Assembly: GCA_018713485.1 (NCBI GenBank)
Contig: DVOQ01000082.1
Location: 1-50,938, forward strand
Length of the DNA stretch: 50,938 bases
Origin: Candidatus Avisuccinivibrio pullicola
GTDB lineage: Bacteria; Pseudomonadota; Gammaproteobacteria; Enterobacterales; Succinivibrionaceae
Direction of reading: 5' to 3'
In this document: piece by piece, positions 9,731 to 17,695 of the stretch
Layout: each line of letters starts with the position of its first letter
Position numbering within the stretch: the stretch's first letter is position 1
Translations under genes and position numbers: made by a program
Notes under the pieces: model-generated
Told to the model about the DNA's origin: nothing
Seen by the model: only the letters and a program-made list of their open reading frames with translations
Databases searched by the model: none

Positions 9731-10819
9731 TTAAGCGCTTTCCTTTCCCATTTCCTCAAGGCGTAAGGCCATTTCTCTTAAGGAGGCGGCCATCTGGGTG
9801 GTGTCAAAGCCCTTCTTGCCTGCCTTGGCGCATGACTGCCTTAAGATAAGCGAGGTGGGTAAGACGGCTGACACCTCGGACTCATTTTCACTGATAAGCT
9901 TGTCAATGGCGATCTTGCATTGCAGATCCCTGTCCAGGGACACTGTGGTCAGGGGCGGGTGGAAGAAGGCGCTGTCATTGGTATTGTCGTAGCCTACCAC
10001 GGAGATATCTTCAGGTACACGTAAAGAGCAGATATTGAGCGCGCTGATGGCTCCTAAGGCCATCTGATCGTTGGCCACTAACACCGCCGTAAAATCGCGC
10101 GTCTGATGGAGGATGGACATCATCGCGTCATAACCGCTCTTGGCCGTCCAGTCCCCGCCGACGCAGGCTACGCTCTCCATGGAGTGATTCTTAAGTCCCT
10201 CGCTCCATGACTTCATGCGAAGCATGGAGGAAATTGCCTTATCGGGTCCCGGAATGAGCGCCACCTTACGGTGCCCTAATTCATTTAAGTGATGAATGGA
10301 GGCCATGGTCCCGTCAAAGGGATTGAAGCTTACGTTAAGCACGGGACTGAAGGGATCGACATCCATGAACACGAGGTTACAGTCATCGTTGTCGGTCATG
10401 ATCTGTGCCGCCACGTTGCTCTCCAGGGGCACGTTGATGAGGATGCGCGTGATAAGCTGCGCCTTAAGGCGGCTGATACACTCATCAATACTGCTCTTTT
10501 CCATGTTGTCGATGAGCGTGATGAGCAGTTCGTAATCCTTTTTAAGCGCGTAATGGCGCAGCCTGTCCACGACATCGCTCGGGGCCTGTAAATTACGGGA
10601 TACGTTCACGAGGCCGATAACACGGCGTTCTTTCTTGCTTAACTGCTGAGCGAGAAGATTGGGTACGTATTTAAGATCGGCGATAGCCTTTTCGATTTTT
10701 TCGCGGGTGGCGGGAGATACGTTGCATGAGTTATTGAGCACGCGCGACACGGTCTGATAGGAGACCCCTGCCCGCTGCGCCACGTCATGCATGGTGACCT
10801 TTTTATTCTTGCTGTTCAT
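9731..10819 (-). CDS. LacI-family transcriptional regulator, probable galactan-locus repressor
   Basis: A 362-residue LacI/GalR-type regulator. The N-terminal helix-turn-helix and hinge are clear (VTMHDVAQRAGVSYQTVSRV, then PNLLAQQLSKK). The periplasmic-binding-protein-like effector domain covers about residues 60-335 (GLVNVSRN, VLVANDQMALGA, ISVVGYDNTNDSAFF). About 25 extra residues at the C-terminus look helical. It sits between the galactan enzymes and the porin gene, so it likely responds to galactose or galacto-oligosaccharide and controls the ABC operon, the ATPase gene and perhaps the porin. Operator assignment is not proven. Confidence 0.92.
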   Translation of the reverse strand: MNSKNKKVTMHDVAQRAGVSYQTVSRVLNNSCNVSPATREKIEKAIADLKYVPNLLAQQLSKKERRVIGLVNVSRNLQAPSDVVDRLRHYALKKDYELLITLIDNMEKSSIDECISRLKAQLITRILINVPLESNVAAQIMTDNDDCNLVFMDVDPFSPVLNVSFNPFDGTMASIHHLNELGHRKVALIPGPDKAISSMLRMKSWSEGLKNHSMESVACVGGDWTAKSGYDAMMSILHQTRDFTAVLVANDQMALGAISALNICSLRVPEDISVVGYDNTNDSAFFHPPLTTVSLDRDLQCKIAIDKLISENESEVSAVLPTSLILRQSCAKAGKKGFDTTQMAASLREMALRLEEMGKESA

Positions 10820-11440
10820 ATATCTCTACCTGTTGGCATCACTCTGTTAAGGTCGTGACCGCATACCTTCAGTCTGAGGATTACGTGCCGTGTTATCTGA
10901 CGCCTGTAAACACCGGCGGTATTGTAACAGCAAAGCCATGCAGTCTCCTTATTTTAGGCCATGAAATAGCTTAAAAACCTTTTAGACTGCATCTTTAATC
11001 ATTCGCGTCTTTAATATCTCACACCTTAATTTACGCGTCTTGTTTATCTGTCTGGCAAAATCAGTATTTATGATATAAATATCACATAAATTTGTCGTAA
11101 ATTTTGATAGTGATTACATATAAATATCTTGCATAAAATCAGACGCTTAAGCCAGTGCTGAGCTTTTAAGGGCGCTGTGTAGTTAACATTATGTTTTGTT
11201 TATAACATAAATGTAGTTTTATGTAGTATACAACCGCGCAAATTTGACCGATTTTTGACTAAAACAAAACAATTATTTGAAACAGATCGCAAAAAACAGT
11301 CAAAGTCATTGCGCGTATTTCCCTGAATACTATGATTGGTAATGATGTGATCGCTTATCATGGTTTGTTAACAAACGCTCAGTCCTTGTAGCTGGTCAGT
11401 GATCACTTCTTTGAAAATAACTGAATATTCAGAGGTAAAA
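10820..11440. promoter_or_regulatory. Long A/T-rich regulatory region between regulator and porin genes
   Basis: These 621 bases contain no gene I can support. They hold several inverted repeats: TGATATAAATATCA around 11069-11082, TTATGTT...AACATAA around 11190-11212, and a perfect 14-bp palindrome GTTTGTTAACAAAC at 11363-11376. The decamer TAGTATACAA (11224-11233) also occurs in the region upstream of the esterase gene at 49115-49960. A CRP-like half-site TGTGATC lies at 11346-11352. The region presumably controls both divergent genes. Confidence 0.35.
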
Positions 11441-13105
11441 ATGAGAAAGATTTCCGCGCTGTCAGCCGCCGTTATGGGCGTCGTCCTGGCAGCATCTGCT
11501 ACCGGCGCCAACGCTGCCGAGCAGATTGACGTCGCTGCCGCCTTACAGGCCGCGCAGCAGGCTCAGGCCGCTGCCGAGGCTGCCCAGGCTGCTGCCTTAA
11601 AGGCTCAGGCCGCCGCTGAGGCCGCCCAGGCCAAGGCTGAGGCCGAGGCCGCCCGTGCCCAGGCTTTAGCTGACGCTTCCGCCACTTCCGCTTCCTCAGC
11701 CGAAGCCGCCGCTACCAAAGCCGCAGAGACCGGCGGTGAGCTGACCGCCGCTGCCTGGAAGCCTTCTTTTGACTTCCACGGCTATTTCCGTTCCGGTGTT
11801 TCCAAGTCACGTCATGCCGGAGGTATTAAGTGGAATGAGACTAAAGTAGGCCGTTTAGGTAATGAAAAAGATACCTATTCCGAGCTCGAGTTTGGCTCCG
11901 AGGTCTATAAAGTCAATGATGTCAGTTTCTATATCGATTCCATGCTGCAGATGTCTTCCAATGGTCTTCATGACAGTGAGGAGACCGCTAAGAATGATGA
12001 TCAGCAAGCAAACTTTGCTCTGCGTCAGTTCAACCTGCAGATCAAGGGCTTAATCCCCAACGATCCCAATGCCACCATCTGGGCCGGTAAGAGATACTAT
12101 CAGCGCGCGGATATCCACATCATCGACTCCAAGTACCTCAATATCTCCGGTCCCGGCGCCGGTATTGAGTACCTGGATGTAGGCCCCGGTGAATTATCAC
12201 TGGCCTGGATCAGAAAGGACTCCATGGACATTGATTATCGCTACGACGATATCAAAGATATTGATGCTTATGATAATGTAAATAATGTCAATGTTAACTA
12301 CATTGATGCCCGCTACGCTTCCAATCTATGGGCTGGCGGCTGGGGTCAGTTAGCGGTTGCCGTTGCTATTCCGGATAGTGTAGACAAGGATTATAAAAAT
12401 GGTACGGTATCTGGCGATCCCACCATGGATAACGGTACTTCAGTCATGATCACCGCTGAAGTAAGCCAGAGCTTTGACGGCGGCTACAACAAGACCGTCT
12501 TACAGTACATGACAGGCGGTTTAGCCCACAACGCCATTGATATCGGCGGTGGCTGGTATGACTCCTGGCACGACGCCGAGGACGCCTACGGCTTCAGCAT
12601 CATCAATACCGGCGAGTGGAAGTTAACCGATCGCTTCTCCTTCACGCATGTCTTACAGTACGGTTATGCCGCTGATTACGGTAATGATATGGATGCGGCC
12701 TGGAATGCTGATTTGGGTGATCATGGTCAGTTCGTGGTGACTGATACGCACAATGCTGTGGATAATTCACAGATTTTCCGTGCCGTGGCCCGTACCAGCT
12801 ATCAGTTAACTCAGTACTTCCGCTGGTTAAACGAGGTGGGCTTCTTCATTCAGGATACCGAGTATAAGGACGATACTTTCACGGGTGGAAGTGGCCTGGC
12901 TCCGAAAGATGGTATGTACCGCGGTCAGAAGTACACTACCGCTCTGGCTATCGCCCCTGACACCGCAATCCTCTCCCGTCCGGAGCTGAGATTCTATGTA
13001 AGCTACCTGCATTCCAGCGATTCCCGTGACATCGACAACGGTTACGGCACCGCCCACTACGGCGATAACTGGATGTTCGGCGTGCAGGCTGAAGCCTGGT
13101 GGTAA
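11441..13105 (+). CDS. LamB/ScrY-type sugar porin with coiled-coil N-terminus
   Basis: A 554-residue outer-membrane sugar porin. The start at ATG 11441 has an AGAGG site and gives a signal peptide ending GANA before AEQ. Residues 26 to about 95 are Ala/Gln/Glu-rich heptad-like repeats (AAQQAQAAAEAAQAAALKAQ and similar) expected to form a periplasmic trimeric coiled coil, as in sucrose porin ScrY. The barrel then follows LamB closely: FDFHGYFRSGVS, GRLGNEKDTYSELEFGSEVY, and the C-terminus DNWMFGVQAEAWW ending in an aromatic residue for BAM recognition. The adjacent galactan genes suggest passage of galacto-oligosaccharides; maltodextrin is possible. Confidence 0.92.
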   Translation: MRKISALSAAVMGVVLAASATGANAAEQIDVAAALQAAQQAQAAAEAAQAAALKAQAAAEAAQAKAEAEAARAQALADASATSASSAEAAATKAAETGGELTAAAWKPSFDFHGYFRSGVSKSRHAGGIKWNETKVGRLGNEKDTYSELEFGSEVYKVNDVSFYIDSMLQMSSNGLHDSEETAKNDDQQANFALRQFNLQIKGLIPNDPNATIWAGKRYYQRADIHIIDSKYLNISGPGAGIEYLDVGPGELSLAWIRKDSMDIDYRYDDIKDIDAYDNVNNVNVNYIDARYASNLWAGGWGQLAVAVAIPDSVDKDYKNGTVSGDPTMDNGTSVMITAEVSQSFDGGYNKTVLQYMTGGLAHNAIDIGGGWYDSWHDAEDAYGFSIINTGEWKLTDRFSFTHVLQYGYAADYGNDMDAAWNADLGDHGQFVVTDTHNAVDNSQIFRAVARTSYQLTQYFRWLNEVGFFIQDTEYKDDTFTGGSGLAPKDGMYRGQKYTTALAIAPDTAILSRPELRFYVSYLHSSDSRDIDNGYGTAHYGDNWMFGVQAEAWW

Positions 13106-13142
13106 CACTCATTTCTTCACTTTAAACTTCTTCATCCCAGTC

Positions 13143-13173
13143 AAAGGCAAGGCCGTAAGGCCCTGCCTTTATT
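13143..13173 (+). terminator. Terminator of the porin gene
   Basis: AAAGGCAAGGCC pairs with GGCCCTGCCTTT with one mismatch around a GTAA tetraloop. The stem ends in TTTATT. Confidence 0.85.
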
Positions 13174-13289
13174 AGTTCTGAGTCCTACACATCAGGCTTC
13201 TGTCTCTATTGTCACATTCTCCTTTCCAGGGCGTCAAAGCACTCTTCCTCACTTTGTCTGTAAGCGTTTTCACTCTCCGTGTCTCAGAT

Positions 13290-13316
13290 AAAGATAAGGC
13301 CGCACAGGGAGGCCTG
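13290..13316 (-). terminator. Possible terminator downstream of mnmE
   Basis: On the minus strand AGGCC pairs with GGCCT across a short spacer and is followed by TATCTTTATCT. It lies about 25 bases past the mnmE stop codon. The stem is short, so support is moderate. Confidence 0.45.
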
Positions 13317-13336
13317 ACCACGTACCAATTGATCCG

Positions 13337-14710
13337 TTACTTTCCAATGCAGAAGGTGGAGAAGATCTTGCCCAGGATATCATCGGAGGTCACCTTGCCG
13401 GTGATTTCTCCCAGGTGATCGGAGGCGATGGTAATTTCACGGGCGGTAAGCACCAGATCCCCGTAATCGAGCATCCCGATAGCCCTGTCGATGGCGGCAA
13501 GGGTTTCCTCCAGAGCTTTAACGTGACGCACGCGGGCGCTGAAGACCCCCTGCTCGGGGATGACGCCTAAGGCCTCCTTAAGGCGTGCTTTAAGGGTGTC
13601 AAGGCCTCCCTCGCGCTTAGTGGTGCTCTCAAGGCGCGGATAGCTCGTAAAGGGCTCAGAGGCAAGGAGAGCTGCCGTACTCGCGCAGGGCTCTAAATCG
13701 CACTTGGAGTTGACGACGATAAGATGTGGGTTACCGCCGGTGAGCTCCTCAATGCGCTTTAAGGTGGCTAAAGCGTCGGGGGCTTCCTTAGAGCCGTCCA
13801 CCATGAGGAGGATGAGATCAGCCTTCTTTAAGGTGGCGATGGCTCTCTCAATACCGATTTTCTCAATCTCGTCGGAGGGATTGTCGCGGATCCCTGCGGT
13901 GTCGGTCATGGTGACGGGAATACCGCCAATCTCGAGATTTACCTCCAGGGTGTCGCGGGTGGTGCCGGGGATACTGGTGACGATGGCCTTATCAGCCCCC
14001 GCGAGGGCGTTTAAAAGGCTCGACTTACCGGCGTTAGGGGCACCGGCAAGCACGATGGATGCTCCCTCGTTTAAGAGGACTCCGCAGTGAGCGCTTTCAA
14101 GGCCCTTGGCGGCGTGGGCGCGAATAGCGGTGAGCTCCTCAAGAGCTGCCCCTGAGTCAAAAAAATCCTCGTGTTCCTCGGGAAAGTCAAGGCAGGCCTC
14201 GATACGCACGCGTACGTTAATGAGGCGCTCCTCAAGGGCCGTGACGTGTTCCTTAAAGGCACCGTCAAGGGAGCTTAGGGCGGCGCGGGCGGCGCGGGCT
14301 GAACCTGAGGAGATGAGATCCTCGACGGCTTCGGCGGCGGTGAGGTCCATTTTGCCGTTTAAGAAGGCACGGCGGGTGAACTCACCGGGCTCGGCCTGTC
14401 GGACGCCCTCCACCTTGAGGGCGGCGGCAAGGACGGTCTGGGGAACGACAAGACCGCCGTGGCCCTGAAGTTCGATGACGTCTTCGCCGGTATAGGAATG
14501 GGGAGCTTTGAAATAGAGCACCACGCCCTCGTCCACGGGAGTCTCACCGTCTTTAAAAGTGGCGAAATAAGCGTGACGCGGGGTGGGGTTTGCAAGGGAG
14601 GCCACCTTAGCGGCAACCTGCAGGGCCTCAGGACCTGAGACCCTGATAATGCTGACGCCACCGCGTCCCTGAGGGGTCGCGATGGCGGCAATGGTGTCGT
14701 TTAAAGACAT
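13337..14710 (-). CDS. mnmE: tRNA modification GTPase MnmE (TrmE)
   Basis: A 457-residue GTPase which, with MnmG, makes the 5-carboxymethylaminomethyl modification on wobble U34 of certain tRNAs. The N-terminal formyl-THF-binding domain starts DTIAAIATPQGRGGVSIIRV. The inserted G domain has G1 GAPNAGKS at 223-230 and TDTAGIRD as G3. The protein ends in the diagnostic CIGK, with the functional Cys at 454. The ATG directly abuts the yidC stop codon. Length and motifs are normal for the family. Confidence 0.98.
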   Translation of the reverse strand: MSLNDTIAAIATPQGRGGVSIIRVSGPEALQVAAKVASLANPTPRHAYFATFKDGETPVDEGVVLYFKAPHSYTGEDVIELQGHGGLVVPQTVLAAALKVEGVRQAEPGEFTRRAFLNGKMDLTAAEAVEDLISSGSARAARAALSSLDGAFKEHVTALEERLINVRVRIEACLDFPEEHEDFFDSGAALEELTAIRAHAAKGLESAHCGVLLNEGASIVLAGAPNAGKSSLLNALAGADKAIVTSIPGTTRDTLEVNLEIGGIPVTMTDTAGIRDNPSDEIEKIGIERAIATLKKADLILLMVDGSKEAPDALATLKRIEELTGGNPHLIVVNSKCDLEPCASTAALLASEPFTSYPRLESTTKREGGLDTLKARLKEALGVIPEQGVFSARVRHVKALEETLAAIDRAIGMLDYGDLVLTAREITIASDHLGEITGKVTSDDILGKIFSTFCIGK

Positions 14711-16408
14711 TTAGGCGTTCTTGGCGTTCTTGTCGGTTCTGACGTGTAAACCGCGCTTCTCTAAAGAACGGTAGATGATGACCTGCTGGAAGATGGTGAA
14801 GCAGTTGGATACCACCCAGTACACGGTCAGGCCTGCGGGGAAGGTGCAGAACATGAAGGTGAAGATGAGCGGCATGGCCATGATCACCTTGCGCTGAATG
14901 GGATCGTTAACCGGCGTGGGCGACATCTTCTGGATGAAGAACATCGAAATACCGTAGAGGATCGGGGTCACGAAGTAGGGATCGTAGACCGAGAGATCGG
15001 TGATCCACAGGATAAAGGGCGCGTGTCTTAACTCGGTCGACTCCATCAGCGTCCAGTAGAGGGCGATGAAGATAGGCATCTGAATGAGTAAGGGCAGGCA
15101 GCCACCCATGGGGTTGACCTTCTCGCTCTTGTAGAGCTTCATGGTCTCCTGACCTAACTTCTGGCGATCGTCCTTATAGCGCTCGCGCAGCTCCTGCATC
15201 TTGGGGGTGAGGAGGCGCATCTTGGCCATGGAGGTGTACTGGGCCTTGGTTAAGGGGAAGAGTACCGATCTCACGATAATGGTGAGCAGGATAATCGAGA
15301 AGCCCCAGTTACCCACGAAGGAGTGGATGAACTCAAGGATCTTGAAGAGCGGAATGGAGAGGAACCACAGCCAGCCGTAATCGACGGTGAGATCGAGGTT
15401 GGGAGCGACGGCTTCCATCTGATCCTGGCTCTTGGGTCCAATCCACATCTGAGTTTTGAACTCGTGGGTGCTGTTATCGGCGATGGTCACGGGAGAACCC
15501 ATGATGCCGATGATGGCGTCACGGCCTTCGGCGCTCTGATTGGAGTAAATGGTGTTGGTGGCGTTCTTGTCGCCGATCCAGGCGGCCACGAAGTAGTGCT
15601 GAATCATGGAGATCCATCCGCCCGTGGTGGTCACGTTAAGATTGTTGTGCTCGTTGGATAGATCGACGAGATCCTCAAGGCGCTCTTTCTCATAGCGGGA
15701 TTCGGTGGTGGAGTAGGCCGATCCGCGGTAGGCGGCGGCGACCATGCCGAAGGGATTGCTGCCCTCGGTGAGAATGCTGTTATCCACGGTCTGCTTTAAC
15801 TGACCGTAGAAGCCCATGGAGAGATCGCGGCCGGTGTGGTTATCCACCTTAACGGTCACGTCCACGAGGTACTCGTGATTGTTGGGATCCTTACGGAGCT
15901 CCTCGGCACTGCCCTCAGGGGCGCGGTGTAAGGTATAGGTCTTGGTTACGGTATAGCCCTCGCCCTCGTAAACGAGGTTGGCGCTGACGCTGTCCTCACC
16001 CTCAGAGAGCACATACTCAGTGGCATCCGTGGTATAGGTAGGACGGACTTTGGAGTCCGGTCCGTCACGGCCCACTAAACCGCTCTGGGCGATATAGAGG
16101 AAGTCAGGGGTATCCATGAGAAGGTGGAAGGGATCGTCCTTGCCCTGCTCCTGCATGACCTTGAGGAGCCTGGCGTCAACGATGTCACCGCCGTTTAAGT
16201 CGAGAGTTAAGGCTAAAGAGTCGCTCTTTAAGGTGATGAGCTTGCCGATGGAACTGTCCTGGGCGGCATTGGCGAGCATCTGCTCGGCGCGGATCGCCTG
16301 CTGCTCGGCGCGCTGGGCGGAGGCTAGCTTATCGCTTTCCCAGTTCCAGTATAAGAACAGGGACAGCACCAAAAATAAAATCAGTAATATGTTTCTTTGT
16401 TGTTCCAT
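14711..16408 (-). CDS. yidC: Membrane protein insertase YidC
   Basis: A 565-residue inner-membrane insertase/chaperone that works with SecYEG or alone. It has the Gram-negative layout: an N-terminal transmembrane anchor (NILLILFLVLSLFLYWNW), a large periplasmic beta-sandwich domain to about residue 345, then five membrane segments. The insertase core is recognisable as FPLTKAQYTSMAKMRLLTPK and MGGCLPLLIQMPIFIALYW. It lies in the conserved rpmH-rnpA-yidD-yidC-mnmE order, five bases after yidD and abutting mnmE. Confidence 0.97.
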   Translation of the reverse strand: MEQQRNILLILFLVLSLFLYWNWESDKLASAQRAEQQAIRAEQMLANAAQDSSIGKLITLKSDSLALTLDLNGGDIVDARLLKVMQEQGKDDPFHLLMDTPDFLYIAQSGLVGRDGPDSKVRPTYTTDATEYVLSEGEDSVSANLVYEGEGYTVTKTYTLHRAPEGSAEELRKDPNNHEYLVDVTVKVDNHTGRDLSMGFYGQLKQTVDNSILTEGSNPFGMVAAAYRGSAYSTTESRYEKERLEDLVDLSNEHNNLNVTTTGGWISMIQHYFVAAWIGDKNATNTIYSNQSAEGRDAIIGIMGSPVTIADNSTHEFKTQMWIGPKSQDQMEAVAPNLDLTVDYGWLWFLSIPLFKILEFIHSFVGNWGFSIILLTIIVRSVLFPLTKAQYTSMAKMRLLTPKMQELRERYKDDRQKLGQETMKLYKSEKVNPMGGCLPLLIQMPIFIALYWTLMESTELRHAPFILWITDLSVYDPYFVTPILYGISMFFIQKMSPTPVNDPIQRKVIMAMPLIFTFMFCTFPAGLTVYWVVSNCFTIFQQVIIYRSLEKRGLHVRTDKNAKNA

Positions 16409-16413
16409 CGTCG

Positions 16414-16662
16414 CTAGCCCTTATGTGGCTTTTTGGGCACGGGGTCGTAACCGCCTTCGTTAAGAGGGTGGCAGCGGCTTAACCTTCTTGCGCCAAGTAA
16501 AATTCCTTTGGCAAGACCCCACTCCTGAATGGCTTCCAGGGTGTATTGGGAACAGCTGGGATAGAAACGGCAACGCGGACCCAGGAGAGGACTTAAAATC
16601 TTCTGGTAGGTTCTTAACATCAGGACTGCTGATTTCTGAGCCGGCGAGAGATTTGATCCCAT
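16414..16662 (-). CDS. yidD: Membrane protein insertion efficiency factor YidD
   Basis: An 82-residue YidD protein, thought to help YidC-dependent insertion. The family core is clear: YQKILSPLLGPRCRFYPSCS, then CHPLNEGGYDPVP. The start is placed at ATG 16662 because [20 protein letters not shown] aligns with the N-terminus of known YidD proteins. This makes the gene overlap the rnpA 3' end by 43 bases. An alternative ATG at 16620 overlaps the rnpA stop by one base and would drop about 14 residues. Confidence 0.93.
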   Translation of the reverse strand: MGSNLSPAQKSAVLMLRTYQKILSPLLGPRCRFYPSCSQYTLEAIQEWGLAKGILLGARRLSRCHPLNEGGYDPVPKKPHKG

Positions 16663-16985
16663 AACTTCGCTAATGAGGACGCGAGCTGCTCGTTTTCCAG
16701 TTCCTTTATACCCTGTCTGGCGATAAACACCAGATCGGCATGAGGGAGTAGAGCCTGAGAGTTTCTGAATGATTCGCGGACGATGCGTTTGACGCGGTTG
16801 CGCCACACCGCCCGTTTTAAAACCTTTTTAGGCACGACCAGTCCGAGTCGCGCATGTGCTTCCTGATTATCAGTCGCTAATAACAGGATGCCAGGTGCGC
16901 TTACTCGGACGGGCTTTTTAAATACCTTATCGTAGTCCCCCGACGTCAAGAGTCTTGATGTGCGGGGGAAGGTATTATTTGCCAT
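16620..16985 (-). CDS. rnpA: Ribonuclease P protein component
   Basis: The 121-residue basic protein subunit of RNase P, which helps the RNA subunit recognise the 5' leader of pre-tRNAs. The RNR signature is present as [16 protein letters not shown], and [17 protein letters not shown] is the normal N-terminus. It overlaps the end of rpmH by 11 bases and the start of yidD by 43, a compact arrangement usual at this locus. Confidence 0.96.
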   Translation of the reverse strand: MANNTFPRTSRLLTSGDYDKVFKKPVRVSAPGILLLATDNQEAHARLGLVVPKKVLKRAVWRNRVKRIVRESFRNSQALLPHADLVFIARQGIKELENEQLASSLAKLWDQISRRLRNQQS

Positions 16986-17124
16986 TCACGGTGACGGCTA
17001 AACGCTTGCGGCCCTTGGCACGACGGCGGGCAAGAACCTTGCGGCCATCGGCGGTGCGCATGCGGACGCGGAAGCCGTGAGTGCGCTTACGCTTTAAGTT
17101 GTTTGGCTGATAAGTACGCTTCAT
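16975..17124 (-). CDS. rpmH: 50S ribosomal protein L34
   Basis: A 49-residue, highly basic protein starting [18 protein letters not shown] and containing [20 protein letters not shown], the L34 hallmark. It has three residues (NGK) more than the usual 46, and this tail overlaps the rnpA start. ATG 17124 is chosen from the conserved N-terminus. Confidence 0.98.
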   Translation of the reverse strand: MKRTYQPNNLKRKRTHGFRVRMRTADGRKVLARRRAKGRKRLAVTVNGK

Positions 17125-17223
17125 ATTTACTAAAAACGCAAGGAACCCCTGACGGGGAGGATTGCGCCTCCTTTTGACAATTGGTACCGGGAACACCGGC
17201 TAAGGGTGTCCACTGAACCGCCG

Positions 17224-17253
17224 ATTTTACACTTGAAATGTGATGGCGGTCAA
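17224..17253 (-). promoter_or_regulatory. Promoter of the rpmH-rnpA-yidD-yidC-mnmE operon
   Basis: On the minus strand, TTGACC (17248-17253) and TAAAAT (17224-17229) are separated by 18 bases. The pair points at rpmH, with a leader of about 95 bases. Confidence 0.6.
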
Positions 17254-17695
17254 TACTTTAACGCATAAAAAGCGCGTGTAAGGCGGCTTCGGGAGCGCCT
17301 CTTTTCATTTTCAGTCAGGTTTTTCTGTTCCTAGAAGATACGCCGGCATGCGTCAAAAGGGGATGGGGGAGAAAAAAGCCCATGAAGAAGCGGTAATTTT
17401 TAAAGCTGCGTCACACTCCTTGCTTTTCGTACGGGAGGGAGCATCTTACGGATCTTTAAGGATATTTTTAAATTGAATGCGTGATTTTTCAATGAGTTAG
17501 GCTGTGGGAAAATTCACGCATCAGGTGGTGGGAAACGCTAAAAATGCGGGGATCCTGTGCTAAAATTTTCTTCCGCTCACCGCTGAGCCTAAGTTACTGT
17601 TTTCCGCCTTCAGGCAGTTTTCCTGGCATTGCGCACATAACAATTAAGAGGAAGTGGCGCTTATGAACCTAATCAGAATTAGAGAGTGGTAACAC
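17254..17695. other. rpmH-dnaA intergenic region, possible but unproven origin
   Basis: This non-coding stretch separates leftward rpmH from rightward dnaA, a common oriC position in bacteria. I see only poor DnaA-box candidates, such as TGTGGGAAA near 17503-17511. An A/T-rich segment with GATCTTTAAGGATATTTTTA lies at about 17451-17470. An extended -10 motif TGCTAAAAT at 17558-17566 is a candidate dnaA promoter. The evidence for an origin is positional more than motif-based. Confidence 0.3.

Noticed and set aside
13209..13418. Small plus-strand open frame overlapping the mnmE 3' end
   Set aside because: It runs antisense into mnmE without a ribosome binding site or family resemblance.
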